NCBI GenBank assembly: GCA_001586965.3
Contig: LUCW03001437.1
Span: 1 to 34,751 of the forward strand
Direction of reading: 5' to 3'
Source of the DNA: Sphaeroforma sirkka
Taxonomy: Eukaryota > Opisthokonta > Ichthyosporea > Ichthyophonida
Length of the DNA stretch: 34,751 nt
Below, one piece after another: positions 9,181 to 19,549 of the stretch (its first letter is position 1; each line of letters begins with the position of its first letter). The notes below the pieces were generated by a model. The model ran no database searches. It was given only the letters and a program-made list of their open reading frames with translations, and was not told the DNA's origin. The translations under genes and the position numbers were made by a program.

Positions 9181-11523
9181 GAAATATACTTTCGCACCAA
9201 AGGAATTGTTGTCTGCGACAAATCAGGTTTAACTCCTGACCATAGTTCCGCCCGCGACTTAGCACCACCTCGTTGTGGCATTACGTTGATCAACCAACAA
9301 GCATAGGTAACCGCTTCAAGCCAAAACTCATCGCCCAGTCCAGCCTGCAGTAGAAGAACCCGGGCCATCTCGATTAGGGGTTCGATGTGCACGCTCACAT
9401 CTTCCATTATGTTCAGGAGTACGTGCTGCCGTCAAACTCTGCTTTATGCCTCTTGCTGATAGCATAGACTTCCAAGTCTCGTTGACAAACTCGCCCCCTC
9501 TATCACTATGAGCCTTCTTCGGGAATCGCTTCAACACTGCAAATTCAGTGTCCAGCAAGTGACGCATTGCAGCAGTCGCATCACTCTTGTGCTTCAGGCC
9601 CAAACACCAGTAGTGGTCCGTTGCATCGTCAAGAACCTGGAGACCGAATTGTTTTCCAGTGAGTGACGGTGTCTTCGAGGTCTCGAAGATATCTACGTAC
9701 AGCTTCGATCCCGGAACTTCTAGAACCACAGATTTACGTTTACCCTTCGACCGGACCAACTTGCGAGTAATTCTGGCCCGTGTCAACTTGCCTTGCACGC
9801 AAGCTCTACAGAAGGGAAGCTTCTCACCCCAACGTCTGGTAACTTTCTCCATTCCTGCGCAAACCATTGTCTCTTTCATCAGTTCCAAGCTTACATGGCC
9901 AAGTCTATGATGCCACATGAGCATATCTGCTCCACCATCATCGGATACCACAAGGGCCTTATCTTCATCGATAATCTTTGTACCCGAATGTGTTCGGTTC
10001 ACGGGTGACTTCAGATCCCTCAGGGAAACGATGTATAGCCCTTGTCTAACCGTTGCTTTCACCAAACAACCCTGCGGATCAAATAATGTGCAGTCGTTCT
10101 TCTCGCACGTCGCCTTCCAGCCGTTCTTAACAAGCTGTCGTACGGATAAAAGTTGAACACCCGCCTTAGGAATGAGAAGAGCTAAACCAGTCTCAGGACA
10201 GCCGCGCAACTCTCCCTCATCATCTGCTTGCAGTTTAGTGTTGTCAAGCCCGATCAATCGCTTGTTAGAGGGTCTCACAGCTGACAGAGCATTCTCCAAT
10301 ACTACAACATGCTTGCTGGCACCTGTGTCGACCACAAGCTCGTTAGCAGATAAGACCAGATCACCCACGCCCAGCAATGCATACGCCGATTGTTCGCTGA
10401 TTATGTTCTCCAATTCAGCTTTAGCGATTGAATTGACGGATCCATCCACAAGTAGATCATCCTCGGCAAAGGTGTCATCATCATCGAGTGTAGCACAGTT
10501 ATCTTCATCGGTAGCTGAGATTGAGCCACCCTGAACTTCATAATCCGATGAAAAACCTCCAGATAGCAACCCGGGTGGAGCATCCAATTCATCATCAAAT
10601 TTGCTCTCTGCATCGGAAGAATCAGAATCGGTGGAATCACACATCAAGGCCGGCATACCATCATCACTGTCGGAATCTCCGTTATCACCGATCGCCATCA
10701 ATCCAAATCCGAAATAGCCATTGTCATCATCATTCTCATCGTCGAGTTCTGGGCAGTCTCGTTTGATATGCCCTGGTTTCTTGCAATTCAAACACGCCAT
10801 CTTACCACGACAATTAGCCCGAGTATGCCCGGGCTTAAGGCACTTGAAACAAGTAAGCTCCCGGCCATCTCTACTACCAAAGCCACCTCTTGGTCGGTCG
10901 AAACCACCTCCTCGTCGACCCTTCTGGGCTTGATGGTTACCCTTGTGGTATCGTCCATTAGCATAAAGACCGATATCTTCGTCGTCGTTGTCATCATCGT
11001 AGACACCGAGTCCAGTCTCAAACACAATGGCGGCTTCCTTCACTTGCTCATAGCTGAATCGATTTCCGTTTGCAAACTTCGCATTCAAGTCAATCTTCAG
11101 CGGCGCAAACTGACGTGGAATGCCCTTCATGAAGGATATGCGTTTCCGAATGTTAGTCAACTCATCCCCCTGACCTGCAAGCTGGCCAAATAGAATCTCA
11201 CATCGGTCGGCGAGTTCAGCAACATTTTCTCCATCGTTCATCTTCATCCTATCTAACTTCTGAGTCAACGCATCCAGATTGGCCTCCGTCTGGCGGTTCA
11301 TTGCGGTAGCGATCTGGGCCAAGGCAACTGCAGGGTTATCAGTGTTACGGACGTATCCAAGACAACAGTCTTCAACGCTCTGGACAATCATGGAGTAGGC
11401 AATCTCCCTCTCACGGTCTGTAGCGGCATTGAAGACGGCCTTTTCCTTCAGCTTAGCTTCCATTTTCAACTTCCAGTTCGGGTAGCCGGTGGCATCCTTC
11501 AGTTTGGGCTCCACGTACTTCAT
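9177..11523 (-). pseudogene. Copia gag-protease-integrase (731-codon frame plus frameshifted tail)
   Basis: The main frame starts at ATG 11523 (MKYVEPKLKDATGYPNWKLK), a UBN2-like copia capsid start. Two CCHC zinc knuckles follow (CFKCLKPGHTRANC and CLNCKKPGHIKRDC, residues about 224-257). About 130 residues are then very acidic (DSDSDDGMPAL, DSTDSDSSDAESKFDDELD). The protease has VVDTGASKHVV with Asp at about residue 399. The pre-integrase zinc domain is WHHRLGH...CRAC. The integrase core is YVDIFE, HSDRGGEF and HNGRCERAHR, with 35 residues between the second Asp and Glu. Near 9390 a one-base shift moves the reading into the 9177-9407 frame (IEMARVLLLQAGLGDEFWLEA), the normal continuation of copia integrase. 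Confidence 0.93.
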
Positions 11524-11707
11524 CCTCTCGGTTTGGTGATCAGTGGTCTCTCTCTCTCTCTCAAACCAGCGCTCTCAAGCTCTCTCTCTCTCTCTCAAAT
11601 CAGCGTTCTCTAGCTCTCTCTCTCTCTCTCTCTTTTCTCTCTCTCTTAGGCACTCGAGTCCTTGGTCTCCAAAAATTTCAAGCTTTTAGTCCCGTCCGCT
11701 GCTTCCA
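11524..11707 (-). repeat. Copia 5' leader with CT/GA-rich tracts
   Basis: Between LTR and gag the plus strand holds three runs of CT dinucleotides (about 11551-11564, 11580-11597, 11614-11648) in an approximate 40-bp repeat that includes AAAYCAGCGYTCTC. On the coding strand these are GA-rich. They may be a slippage-prone leader or part of the packaging region; no ORF is seen. Confidence 0.7.
11688..11707 (-). promoter_or_regulatory. Copia primer-binding-site candidate
   Basis: The 20 bases directly after the 5' LTR on the minus strand are TGGAAGCAGCGGACGGGACT. They begin with TGG, which would pair with the CCA end of a tRNA. It does not match the common initiator-Met site TGGTATCAGAGC, and I cannot name the tRNA. 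Confidence 0.55.
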
Positions 11708-12125
11708 TGTGAATTTTTCAACTCTGTGAAAGTGCTCTTTATTTCCTTTTGTACTCGACCCTATCGGCTCGAAAATTTCTTTTGCCAAAGAAATTCCAAC
11801 GGACGTGCGCGGTCTATTTTTAGATTCCATCTCTAAAAATACAAACACAATTTCTTCAAATACACTTAAACTTCTAAGACTCATAACTCAATGAATATTC
11901 ACTCAAACAACTTGAATAAGGTGTCATATGAAAGGAAAAAGCATTTCCTATCAAATGACACCTGTAACAAAATTACACATTTAATAGGTCAAACACAATC
12001 GGCCTACGAAACACATTCGTAAACACAACATACAAAAACATACTTAGATAAGTGGTTCCTCGATGGACAAGGTCTGAGTCCAACACCTGAACATCATTCA
12101 CCTTTGACAATATGATTTTTCTTCA
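11708..12125 (-). repeat. Copia 5' LTR (418 bp)
   Basis: It is the partner of 6418-6871 and has the same TGTGAATTTTTC start and CA end on the plus strand, here TTCTTCA. It is followed by the target duplication GGTGC. The difference in length comes mainly from the segment missing after TTTTGTACTC. Confidence 0.95.
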
Positions 12126-12130
12126 GGTGC
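12126..12130. repeat. Target site duplication of the copia element, right copy (GGTGC)
   Basis: This is the partner of 6413-6417. From here the C pol reading continues upward into RT (LANYLHEHLPNFANTVA). Confidence 0.92.
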
Positions 12131-13525
12131 AACCGTGTTCGCGAAATTAGGCAGATGTTCGTGGAGGTAATTTGCTAAACCCAACGCCGAGGCTCTATCC
12201 TTGTACCGTAGTGGTGTGGGCCAGTCGATCAGCTTGGCCTGCTTTTCATGGTCAATGTCAATGCCTTGTGCCGATACTTTCTTCCCTAGGATCATGACTT
12301 CGGAGATAGCGAAGTGGCACTTGGCAGGGTTAAGCTTAAAACTGTGGTATGTTAAGCGTTGTATCACCTTCTGCACCGTCCTAACGTGTTCGTCATAACC
12401 GTCACTGGCGATAACTATGTCATCGATATAGTGGTGAACCGGTAAGCCATCAAGTATTGTACTCAAGGTACGTTGGAACTGCTGCGTGAGTACATGAAGA
12501 CCGAACGGTGCTGATGTGAACGAGTACTGATAACGTTCGTGTGTAAAACTAAATAGGTATTGTGAGTCTGGATGGATGGGCAGCCTGTGGTATGCAGCCG
12601 ATATGTCCAGCGTCGTGTAGTACTTCTTACTCTTGAGGCGAGATATGAGTTTGTTGACCTTGGGGATCAGGAACTGGTCACCAGGAATAAGCGCGTTAAC
12701 GGCACGCATGTCTAAACACACGCGTACCTTCTTGACGTTGCCTTCCGCATCGAATGTCGGTACCGCAAGGAGAGGAAGATTAACAGTCGTTGGTGTCGTT
12801 CATTTCGTGATCACCAAATCCGTCCACCACTTCTTCACTTGTTCATCCACATAGGGGAGCCATCGATCGGATACGAAGTTACGCGTCGATCGCCGCATCT
12901 GCAACGCTTGTTCATGGGTTACTGGGATGGTTACCTCACTCCCTTCCAGACGACAGCGCGCGTTGTCGGCAATTTTCGCATTGGCTTCCAAATCCTGTGC
13001 CAACCGTTCGCGTACATCGACGGGTTCCGTCGTGTTAGGTGCTTGTCGGCGTGGTATGGGTTCGAGGAGCTCATCTAGTTCTGTGGGGTCTATTGGTGCA
13101 AGTGGCGATTGGATACCGCCTATGTATAGGCCCAAGCCTTTCAACATATCTTGCCCCACTATAACATCTATACCCGTCGGCAAGTTCATCAATTCTAATG
13201 AACCGTCGATAATTCTGGTACCGTACCTTATAGGTACCACTTCCGTCGTCCCCAGTCGAGGAGTTCGCACCGCCTTGTCAGCTAAATATATAAATGACCC
13301 AGGTGGTGCCGGAGTTATTGGTCGGCCAAGGAGGTCTGCGGATGTCTGTGAGATACAACTTCTATTTGCTCCCGTGTCTATCAAGGCTTTGAACGTACGT
13401 CCGTTGATTTGTACTTGAATATAGACTCGGTTGTCTGACGTCAGCAATGGGTCTTGTATTGCCATCACTGCTCCAATCGTGGTAACAAATATGAAGCTCC
13501 TATCCGACTCAGACACCCTCACCTC
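12126..13525 (-). pseudogene. Element C protease and reverse transcriptase
   Basis: The upstream part (13522-12800) starts just after the gag stop in the same frame. It carries IQDPLLTSDNRVYIQV, the retropepsin motif ALIDTGANRSCIS, FIYLADKAVRT, and DVIVGQDML, the ILG-like second motif. A linker leads to VKKWWTDLVITK. There an in-frame TGA (12802-12800) replaces an Arg-like position (element D reads VQRD), and the same frame then continues TVNLPLLAVPTFD. RT follows: VCLDMRAVNALIPGDQF, YYTTLDISAAYHRLPI, FTSAPFGL, YIDDIVIA (catalytic box), KLNPAKCHF and IDWPTP. Gag, protease and RT therefore lie in one frame broken only by stops, apart from the copia insertion. Confidence 0.9.
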
Positions 13526-14251
13526 TCATGCATGATCGGCTACCGACTCCCACGTCTCATAGGTGTGGTTTGGTGTTGACGTCATGTGCTCGAAGTCTTC
13601 GTAAAGGATCGTGTTGATATGAATCTCTGTAGCTTCCGATGGTGGAGCCAAGTCTTCGTCCTGTGTAATCGCATTCACCTGTACTTGAGGCGTCGGACGT
13701 ATTGTGACTACGTCTCTAGTCTGGGATGTATTCTGCCCCTGTCCTGCGGTTGACGTTGTGGACGGTCTGTGTACCGATTGTACGTTCCTCAAAGGACGGT
13801 TGTTGTCGTATAACCTTGCCCGACCCTCCGCGCTCACCGCTTGCGACGCCCTGAAATGATGACACCGTGGGATGTGCCTACCACCTGGTGGCGCCTGTGC
13901 CTGGCACCCCGCACAAGTCGTTGGTACCGTAGGTTGGGGCCGTTGAGTCCAATTCTGCGTTTGTCGTCTACTCGTCTGTAGGTTGGGGCGGCTATTGGTG
14001 TGGTCGCGACTTCCATTGGTCGTCGGGCCCTCGCGGTTGTTGCGACCCTGGAAACGTGCTGTCGTACGTTGCTGTGCATCCTGAATGTCAGGGCTCAACA
14101 GCTGTATAAGCTCGTGTGTCTCCATCAGTTGCCATTTGGGATGCAACTGTAGAGTACGTTCATACGTACGTCCGTTGAGAGCTTCTTCTAATAGTTGTAC
14201 AATGCAGTGGTTCACTAAATTCTGTTGGAAGTCGGCATCTGTCTGGCACCG
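13526..14251 (-). pseudogene. Element C gag, C-terminal part with CCxC zinc-knuckle-like motif
   Basis: The reading NHCIVQLLEEALNGRTYERTLQLHP matches element D gag, and the frame continues upstream to the D insertion point. A zinc-knuckle-like C-x2-C-x9-H-x3-C (CAGCQAQAPPGGRHIPRC) would bind the genomic RNA in Ty3-type nucleocapsids; the spacing is not the classic CCHC. The domain is followed by an acidic, Thr-rich C-terminus ending TWESVADHA and TGA at 13528-13526. Protease continues in the same frame directly after this stop. The upstream half of gag lies at 23225-24748, beyond inserted element D. Confidence 0.85.
14248..14251. repeat. Target site duplication of element D, left copy (ACCG)
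   Basis: ACCG precedes TGTGGTAAAAG and recurs at 23225-23228 after the other LTR. Counting it once joins the C gag halves in frame (RARER then CQTDADFQQNLVNHC), at the same spacing as in D (RAWERVDKGKDFPKRLFNHC). Confidence 0.85.
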
Positions 14252-14431
14252 TGTGGTAAAAGTCCCCTTAAACCACTATCAGTGTGGAGTTAGAATTAGT
14301 TTACAATTAATTCACACGAGGTGAATTATTTGTAGACCACGTAGACAATCAAATATAAGAATAAATACACCGCACTGAGCCTCATGGAGACTCAGTAGGT
14401 TTTAGTATCGTATTTTGATGTGTTTACTACA
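14252..14431 (+). repeat. Element D 5' LTR (180 bp)
   Basis: It runs from TGTGGTAAAAGTCCCC to TGTTTACTACA. AATAAA at 14360-14365 follows a TATAAG stretch. Inverted repeats include AATTCAC/GTGAATT and CTGAG/CTCAG. It is the same as 23060-23224 except for one base and 15 extra bases near the 3' end. I see no TGG-type primer site directly after it. Confidence 0.93.
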
Positions 14432-14520
14432 TTTTTACGACTAGTTACTTTAGGTGTATTATTCGATTTTATCTCGAGGATAATAGTGGACGGAGAAGTT
14501 CATTTTATTGACGTTATTAC

Positions 14521-14676
14521 AGGAGTTGATCTCCCTCAGAACCGGGTAGCTGAAAGGAGCTTGTAAAGTACGACAGGAGCAAAGTCTTCCGAGCACAGGG
14601 GAGTTGATCTCCCTCAGAACCGGATAGCCGAAAGGAGCTTGCAAACTACGACAGGAGCAAAGTCTTCCGAGCACAG
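14521..14676 (+). repeat. 78-bp tandem duplication in the element D leader
   Basis: Two copies (14521-14598 and 14599-14676) each run from GGAGTTGATCTCCCTCAGAA to CAAAGTCTTCCGAGCACAG with about five differences. Each contains GGAGTTGATCTCC, which can form a short stem (GGAG/CTCC). Confidence 0.88.
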
Positions 14677-14700
14677 ATAAGTGAAAAGAAATCCCCACCT

Positions 14701-14995
14701 TCCGTTTTGCTCGGTTTGATACGTTTGCGTGATTTTCATATATATATATATACATTATGCAGATTTTATTAATATTATAAATCTAGAGCAAATTGAAGTG
14801 ATTAGTAATATATGCAGAAATTAACAGGTGCCCATTTTATTTAGCTGATGAGCATTTTATTTCTTCTTCTTTTTTTTCTATAAATATATATATATATATA
14901 GTTATCCGACCATCCGGTCGAATGCTACTAATTTTATTTAAAAAAAAATATAGTTATATATATATCCGTTTTGCTCGGTTTGATACGCTTGCGTG

Positions 14996-15031
<36 letters not shown>

Positions 15032-15100
15032 TTTATGCATATTTTTAAAATTATTTTAAATCTAGAGTAAATTGGAGTGATTAGTAATATATGCAATTTT
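14701..15100 (+). repeat. Diverged AT-rich duplication in the element D leader
   Basis: Copy 1 (about 14701-14820) and copy 2 (about 14965-15100) both start TCCGTTTTGCTCGGTTTGAT, pass through an expanded AT run, and end around TGATTAGTAATATATGCA. They are separated by about 145 bp that holds another AT microsatellite. Confidence 0.82.
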
Positions 15101-15961
15101 TAGCACTTTTATTTCTAAATTTTTATAGATTAATTAGTCATCCGACCATTTCCCAACAACCATTCATTCTTCTTTTGATTTTTTAATCCATCTTCGGTCC
15201 GAAAATCCAGATACTTCAATTCCAATGCGACTTTTCAGGCCGTCTGTACTTTAAAGATAGATTGCAGATATCGACTACTATATATTTGGACTATTATATA
15301 GTCGTGGTAAATATAGTTTGATCACCAAATCAAATCCTATATACGCCAGGTATGATCGCTACTCTGGATTTAGTGATGTACTACTAATTAGCAGTCATAG
15401 GACGTTTGAACAATGTTTTGACTGGCCTAGTCAATCCACACAACACGAACATGATGCAGTATCGCAGTTAGGGGTATAGAAGAACGTAATTTGGCGTAGA
15501 GAAGGTCGATATGGCAGATTTTCATAGGTGTGGGCGAGTACAGCGACGACAAAGGGCAGATAGAGGTGATCAAGAAAAGCAGGTAGCAATGTAGAATCGA
15601 CAGTGTCAGGCGACGTAGAATGGAAACGTGTGAATTAAGCGCGCGTGAGACAGGTAGCAATGCAGAAGAGGAGCTAGGCACAGTTTGGGAGAAACTGAGA
15701 CAGAAAGAATGCGATTTCAACTCGTATTTTCAACAAATATCAACTACGGGAGCAAGTTTTGGTAATCAATTGGCTAGACGAAAAGACTGGCATGGTTAGA
15801 AGATCGATTTTTCAAAAATATCTCGGAGTCGAATGTTCGCCATCGTTGCATGCGCGAACTTCGATGGTCACGAAAGCATAGGAAAAAAAATTATCGAACC
15901 CACGACCAACACACAACTAGAAGACTTATTTACCGATGTTACAAGACAGAATACATTTTCG

Positions 15962-16005
<44 letters not shown>

Positions 16006-16780
16006 AATTTCCATTCTAGTGAGAAAGGAAGTCAACGTAAGTGAATCAGCCGTAGGACCAACATAGCCTGGTACGGTTGTATGATTGTTGGTGAAAACTA
16101 AGGAGAACGTTATCACCGACGTATAAGGCGAACCGTCAAGATGCAGCGGACTCTTGCAAGGAACAGAAGAAATAGTACATGCAAGAGTAGACGGCACTTA
16201 TCAGGCATCGTGCAAGTACACTCAAGTTGGTTTGAATAGGAATTTGTTTTTTGGTTTTCCAACTTCATAACCGATGTAACTACCTTGGGCTTCAAGGTTA
16301 TTCTTGGGAACCCTGACCTGAACTTCCTGGCTGCAGGCCTCGGATTTGATTGATGTTGGAGTACAGTGGTCCGAAGGTTGGATTAAAGGAGCATTCAGAA
16401 CGCTAGAACACGACAGGCGGTTGATCATTGAACACGCTTCGAGTCTATCAGCAACTCTTAATTACTCCTATAGGCAGAGCAAAGGAGAGCAAAACGAGTA
16501 CTCATTAACAAAACCAAACCAAACAAAATGATTAGCAATCATTAAGGAGCAAGGTGTATTCGAGCGCAACGAGTTTTCGGGGACCCGCAAGCAGACCTTG
16601 TAGACATCAACATGATTCAATGATAATTAGCTATTTTGGTATCACGGGAGGAGAACGGCGGAAGAAAGTGTGTAACACAAATGGCTGAAGTCAACTATTA
16701 TATAATAGCCGACACTCCTTCAATCTGGACCAACTATTCATCAACAACACAAAGCCATACATCGAAGTCTTAACATCTAG

Positions 16781-18851
16781 ATGCCTATGCGTCCAGCACC
16801 CCGTAGCCCTCGACGCACTCGTCGCGACGGCAAAGCAACCCAGAGATCCTTGTCAGATTTCGAGCAGACCCACCAAGGAGGCACAGCTTCTTCGCGCCAG
16901 ACAATAGCATCGCGTCGAAGAGATGAACAACCGCGATATGAACAGACAGACCAAGACGTGCGCCAGGCAGCAAGCAGGCGACATCAGTTGGGACACGGGT
17001 CTCGCTTATCGGCAAGAGGGAGAGCAGATCCAGAAGACAGTGAGGTGCAATTTGTGATTAGGCATACTAGTCGTTCAAAGTCTGCTGAACCAGCAGCTGA
17101 GCGACACAGGGTAGCCAATGTCCGAGGTACCTCGGGTATTCATTCAGCGGGTGATAGACCGCATTCATGACAGTCTTTTCACCGAGCACCTGAACGAGAT
17201 TTCACTCGAAAGCGAACTCGATCGGGGAGTTTCACCAGTGCAAGTCAGGATTCCCTCGCAGGCAACGGGGATGAGCGACAAGTCCAACGGCATAGCAATA
17301 TGTCAGGGTGGGCCACGGGCACTCGTCAGCAAAACTCTGACGAAATCAGGGGCCGACAGCTAGAGCAATATTTGAGCGACCCACATGGAGATTATCGTAG
17401 GGAAGCCGAACGAGAACAACTACGTAGACGATGGGAACTCAGCCGACAGCACCGAGACTTCGCGCGATCGATACAGGATATGCGCAAGGCTAGTTACGTT
17501 GACGACGGTAAGCGCAAGTATAGTGACGTCGACGACGGTAAGCGCAAGTCTAGTGATGTCGACGACGGTAATGTTCATGGCAGCAGAAAACGACCGCACA
17601 AAGACGAACAGGCGAGAGAGCCGATCATGACACCAGCGCAGTGGAACGAGCATCGCCGAGCCATGTGTCAACGCCTCGAAGGAAAGATATCTTTCTTTGT
17701 AGATGAACTTTGTCGAGCACAGGGAAACTACGATGTCCCAAGATGTACATTACTAACGTCCACGATCGATACACTGAAAGGAGCGTTGAATACTCAATTG
17801 GAAGCTATCAGGAAGAACAGAGCTCCGGAGCCACGGACATGGCCCGATTGGCCTTTAGACCGTTATCAATTAAGCAGCACAGCCGATAGAGACACACGAG
17901 GGGCGCTAGAAGAGGCACTGAAGAACGCCCATGTCTCAGGACTAGATGAGTCGTGAATGGTACGTTGGTTCTATAAGGTACTCATACATTTTAAGGCAGC
18001 AAAGGCCACAATTGACTATCTCCGTGACAACCATAATGAGCTGAGGGTATATCCGGCGGAACAGGTCATAGACCAAATCTGTCAACACGAGAGCAAGGCC
18101 ACCGTAGACCCTACCTTTAAGAAGTTGGCGAAGGATAATCCCCGCACCAAGGGTGTAGAGTCAGCCAGGGAACATTTGAACAAGATTGTGGAAGTTCACA
18201 AGAGAGCCTGGGAGCGAGTAGATAAGGGCAAGGACTTTCCTAAGCGGTTATTTAATCACTGCCTCATACAGGCCCTCGAGGACCTGACAGGTAATATGAC
18301 GTATGAACGCACGCTACAACACCACATAGGTTGGGACCACCTGGAGACTGAAGACCTTCTCCGCATTTTAAATCCAGACATACAAGAAACCGATGCCATC
18401 CTCAGACAACGGGTACGGACACAGATGAATGTGGGGGGATAGGCGTAGACAGTTTCCAGCCCAACAACGAGATCGTAATTTGAATACGAATACAGGAGGA
18501 GGCAGCACACAACGCACAAGCAAGTCTACGACCACCACGTGTTACGCGTGCAGAGCGGGTGCCCCACCCAGTTTAAGGTATATATCATCCTGCAAGCACT
18601 ACCAGTCGAACAAAAGGGTTGGATTCACATCCAACTCGGGCCGAGGATTTAAGCAAGGCGTATCCTTCGATAAGAGTTTGCCCGCGGTCAACACCATTAC
18701 GGCTCTAACAGACTCGGACGACCAGCAAACAGATCAGGAGGAGACCACGCCTACAGACACACACATTGCTTCCATACTGGCACACCCAGACGAAATCGAA
18801 CAGGGTGAGTTAGAAGAGGATGCAACGTGGGAAACCATAGGCAGCGATTAG
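16781..18851 (+). pseudogene. Element D gag
   Basis: The first ATG of the frame (16781) opens an Arg-rich N-terminus (MPMRPAPRSPRRTRRDG). The reading leaves this frame around 17150 and returns by 17300. Residues then match element C gag: MTPAQWNEHRRAMC, VDELCRAQGNYD, RTWPDWPLDRYQL, RDTRGALEEALKN. At about 17954 an in-frame TGA stands where C has Trp (LDESW), and the same frame goes on (KVLIHFKAAKATIDYLRDN, then NHCLIQALEDLTGNMTYERT). A shift in the G run near 18435 leads to the 18429-18851 frame. That frame holds a zinc-knuckle-like CYACRAGAPPSLRYISSC (Tyr at the usual His position) and an acidic tail ending TWETIGSD-TAG. Confidence 0.85.
17498..17572 (+). repeat. 30-bp in-frame tandem repeat inside element D gag
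   Basis: Two and a half copies of a 30-bp unit encode VDDGKRKYSD-like decapeptides (17498-17527, 17528-17557, partial to 17572). Repeats stay in frame, so copy number can change without breaking gag. Element C lacks an obvious equivalent. Confidence 0.85.
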
Positions 18852-19549
18852 GAATAGGACGTAAGGGTGTCGGATGTAGATGCAACTTTAGTTTTCCCGT
18901 CTAGCACAACTGGGATACTATCGATCAAAGATCCATTACTTTCAATGGACAATCGAGTATTCATATCCATCCTGATCAACGGTAAGACATGCAGGGCGTT
19001 AGTGGATTCTGGGGCAAACAGAAGTTGCATTGATTCGACATCCGCACACGATTGGGGATTGCAAATTAAGTCGGCTCCGGAGGGATCCTATATATACCTA
19101 GCTGATCGTAGTCTTCGTACACGGCGAATAGGCTCAACCGTACAAACTCCAGTACGATATGGTCTAGAGCTCACAGAACAGTCTTTCGAGCTAATGAATC
19201 TACCACCGGCTATCGACGCGATCGTAGGCCAGGATCTTATGCCTGGCTTAGGGGCTATACGTGGGAGGCCTTCAATCGCCATTCTCACCCATAGATCCAA
19301 CGGAGCTAGACAAACTATTGGAACCAATACCGTTGAGACGACCACCAGATTTGACCGAGGAAACCGGTGTTCGCCTGGAACTAGACAAGGAACTGAGGGA
19401 CAATGACGGTATTCGAGAAAAGGACAGGTGCAGACTGGAAGGAGGCGAAGTTAGATTGCCAGTGACACCAGATCAAGCTGCAAGGATGCGGAAGGCAGTA
19501 AGGAACTTTGTAGCAGACAGACAAATGGATACCATGGGTAGATAGACAG
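18852..19549 (+). pseudogene. Element D protease
   Basis: Directly after the gag TAG the same frame reads Glu, a second TAG, then DVRVSDVDATL, SIKDPLLSMDNRVFIS, and the retropepsin motif ALVDSGANRSCID, followed by YIYLADRSLRTRR and DAIVGQDLMPGLG. A one-base loss near 19250 moves the reading to the 19261-19545 frame (GGLQSPFSPIDPTELDKLLEPIP). An extra A near 19523 shifts it again, before the equivalent of WIPWVDRQVQKWIQDLVI. The product would be an aspartic protease acting on the Gag-Pol precursor. The pattern of domains is the same as in element C. Confidence 0.87.

Larger units (their letters stand above)
6418..12125 (-). mobile_element. Ty1/copia-type LTR retrotransposon inserted in element C pol
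   Basis: The element is about 5.7 kb with two LTRs, a 5-bp target duplication, a primer-site-like sequence, a polypurine tract, and domains in the order gag, protease, integrase, RT, RNase H. Integrase before RT is diagnostic of Ty1/copia. By eye the LTRs differ by roughly seven substitutions in about 415 aligned bases plus a 36-bp length difference, so insertion is fairly recent. Several frameshifts break pol. Confidence 0.95.
14432..16780 (+). other. Element D long 5' leader, no recognisable gene
   Basis: These 2.35 kb between LTR and gag hold tandem repeats (14521-14676), a diverged AT-rich duplication (14701-15100) and AT dinucleotide runs near 14743, 14885, 15001 and 15965. The short open frames in it show no known motif, composition or homology to the other elements. 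The length is unusual for a Ty3-type leader. It could be regulatory, could contain a small unrelated insertion, or could be captured DNA. Confidence 0.6.

Noticed and set aside
10172-10534. Ser/Thr-rich open frames on the plus strand opposite copia gag
   Set aside because: They are the reverse strand of the acidic Asp/Ser-rich gag region, which avoids stops on both strands.
15427-16044. Short open frames of 97 codons (minus) and 64 codons (plus) in the element D leader
   Set aside because: They show no domains, and the second is largely an AT microsatellite read as Tyr-Ile repeats.
12800-17956. Stop-codon reassignment, for example TGA as Trp
   Set aside because: TGA aligns with Trp in D gag but with Arg in C pol, and TAG also occurs at the gag end. 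No single reassignment explains all sites.
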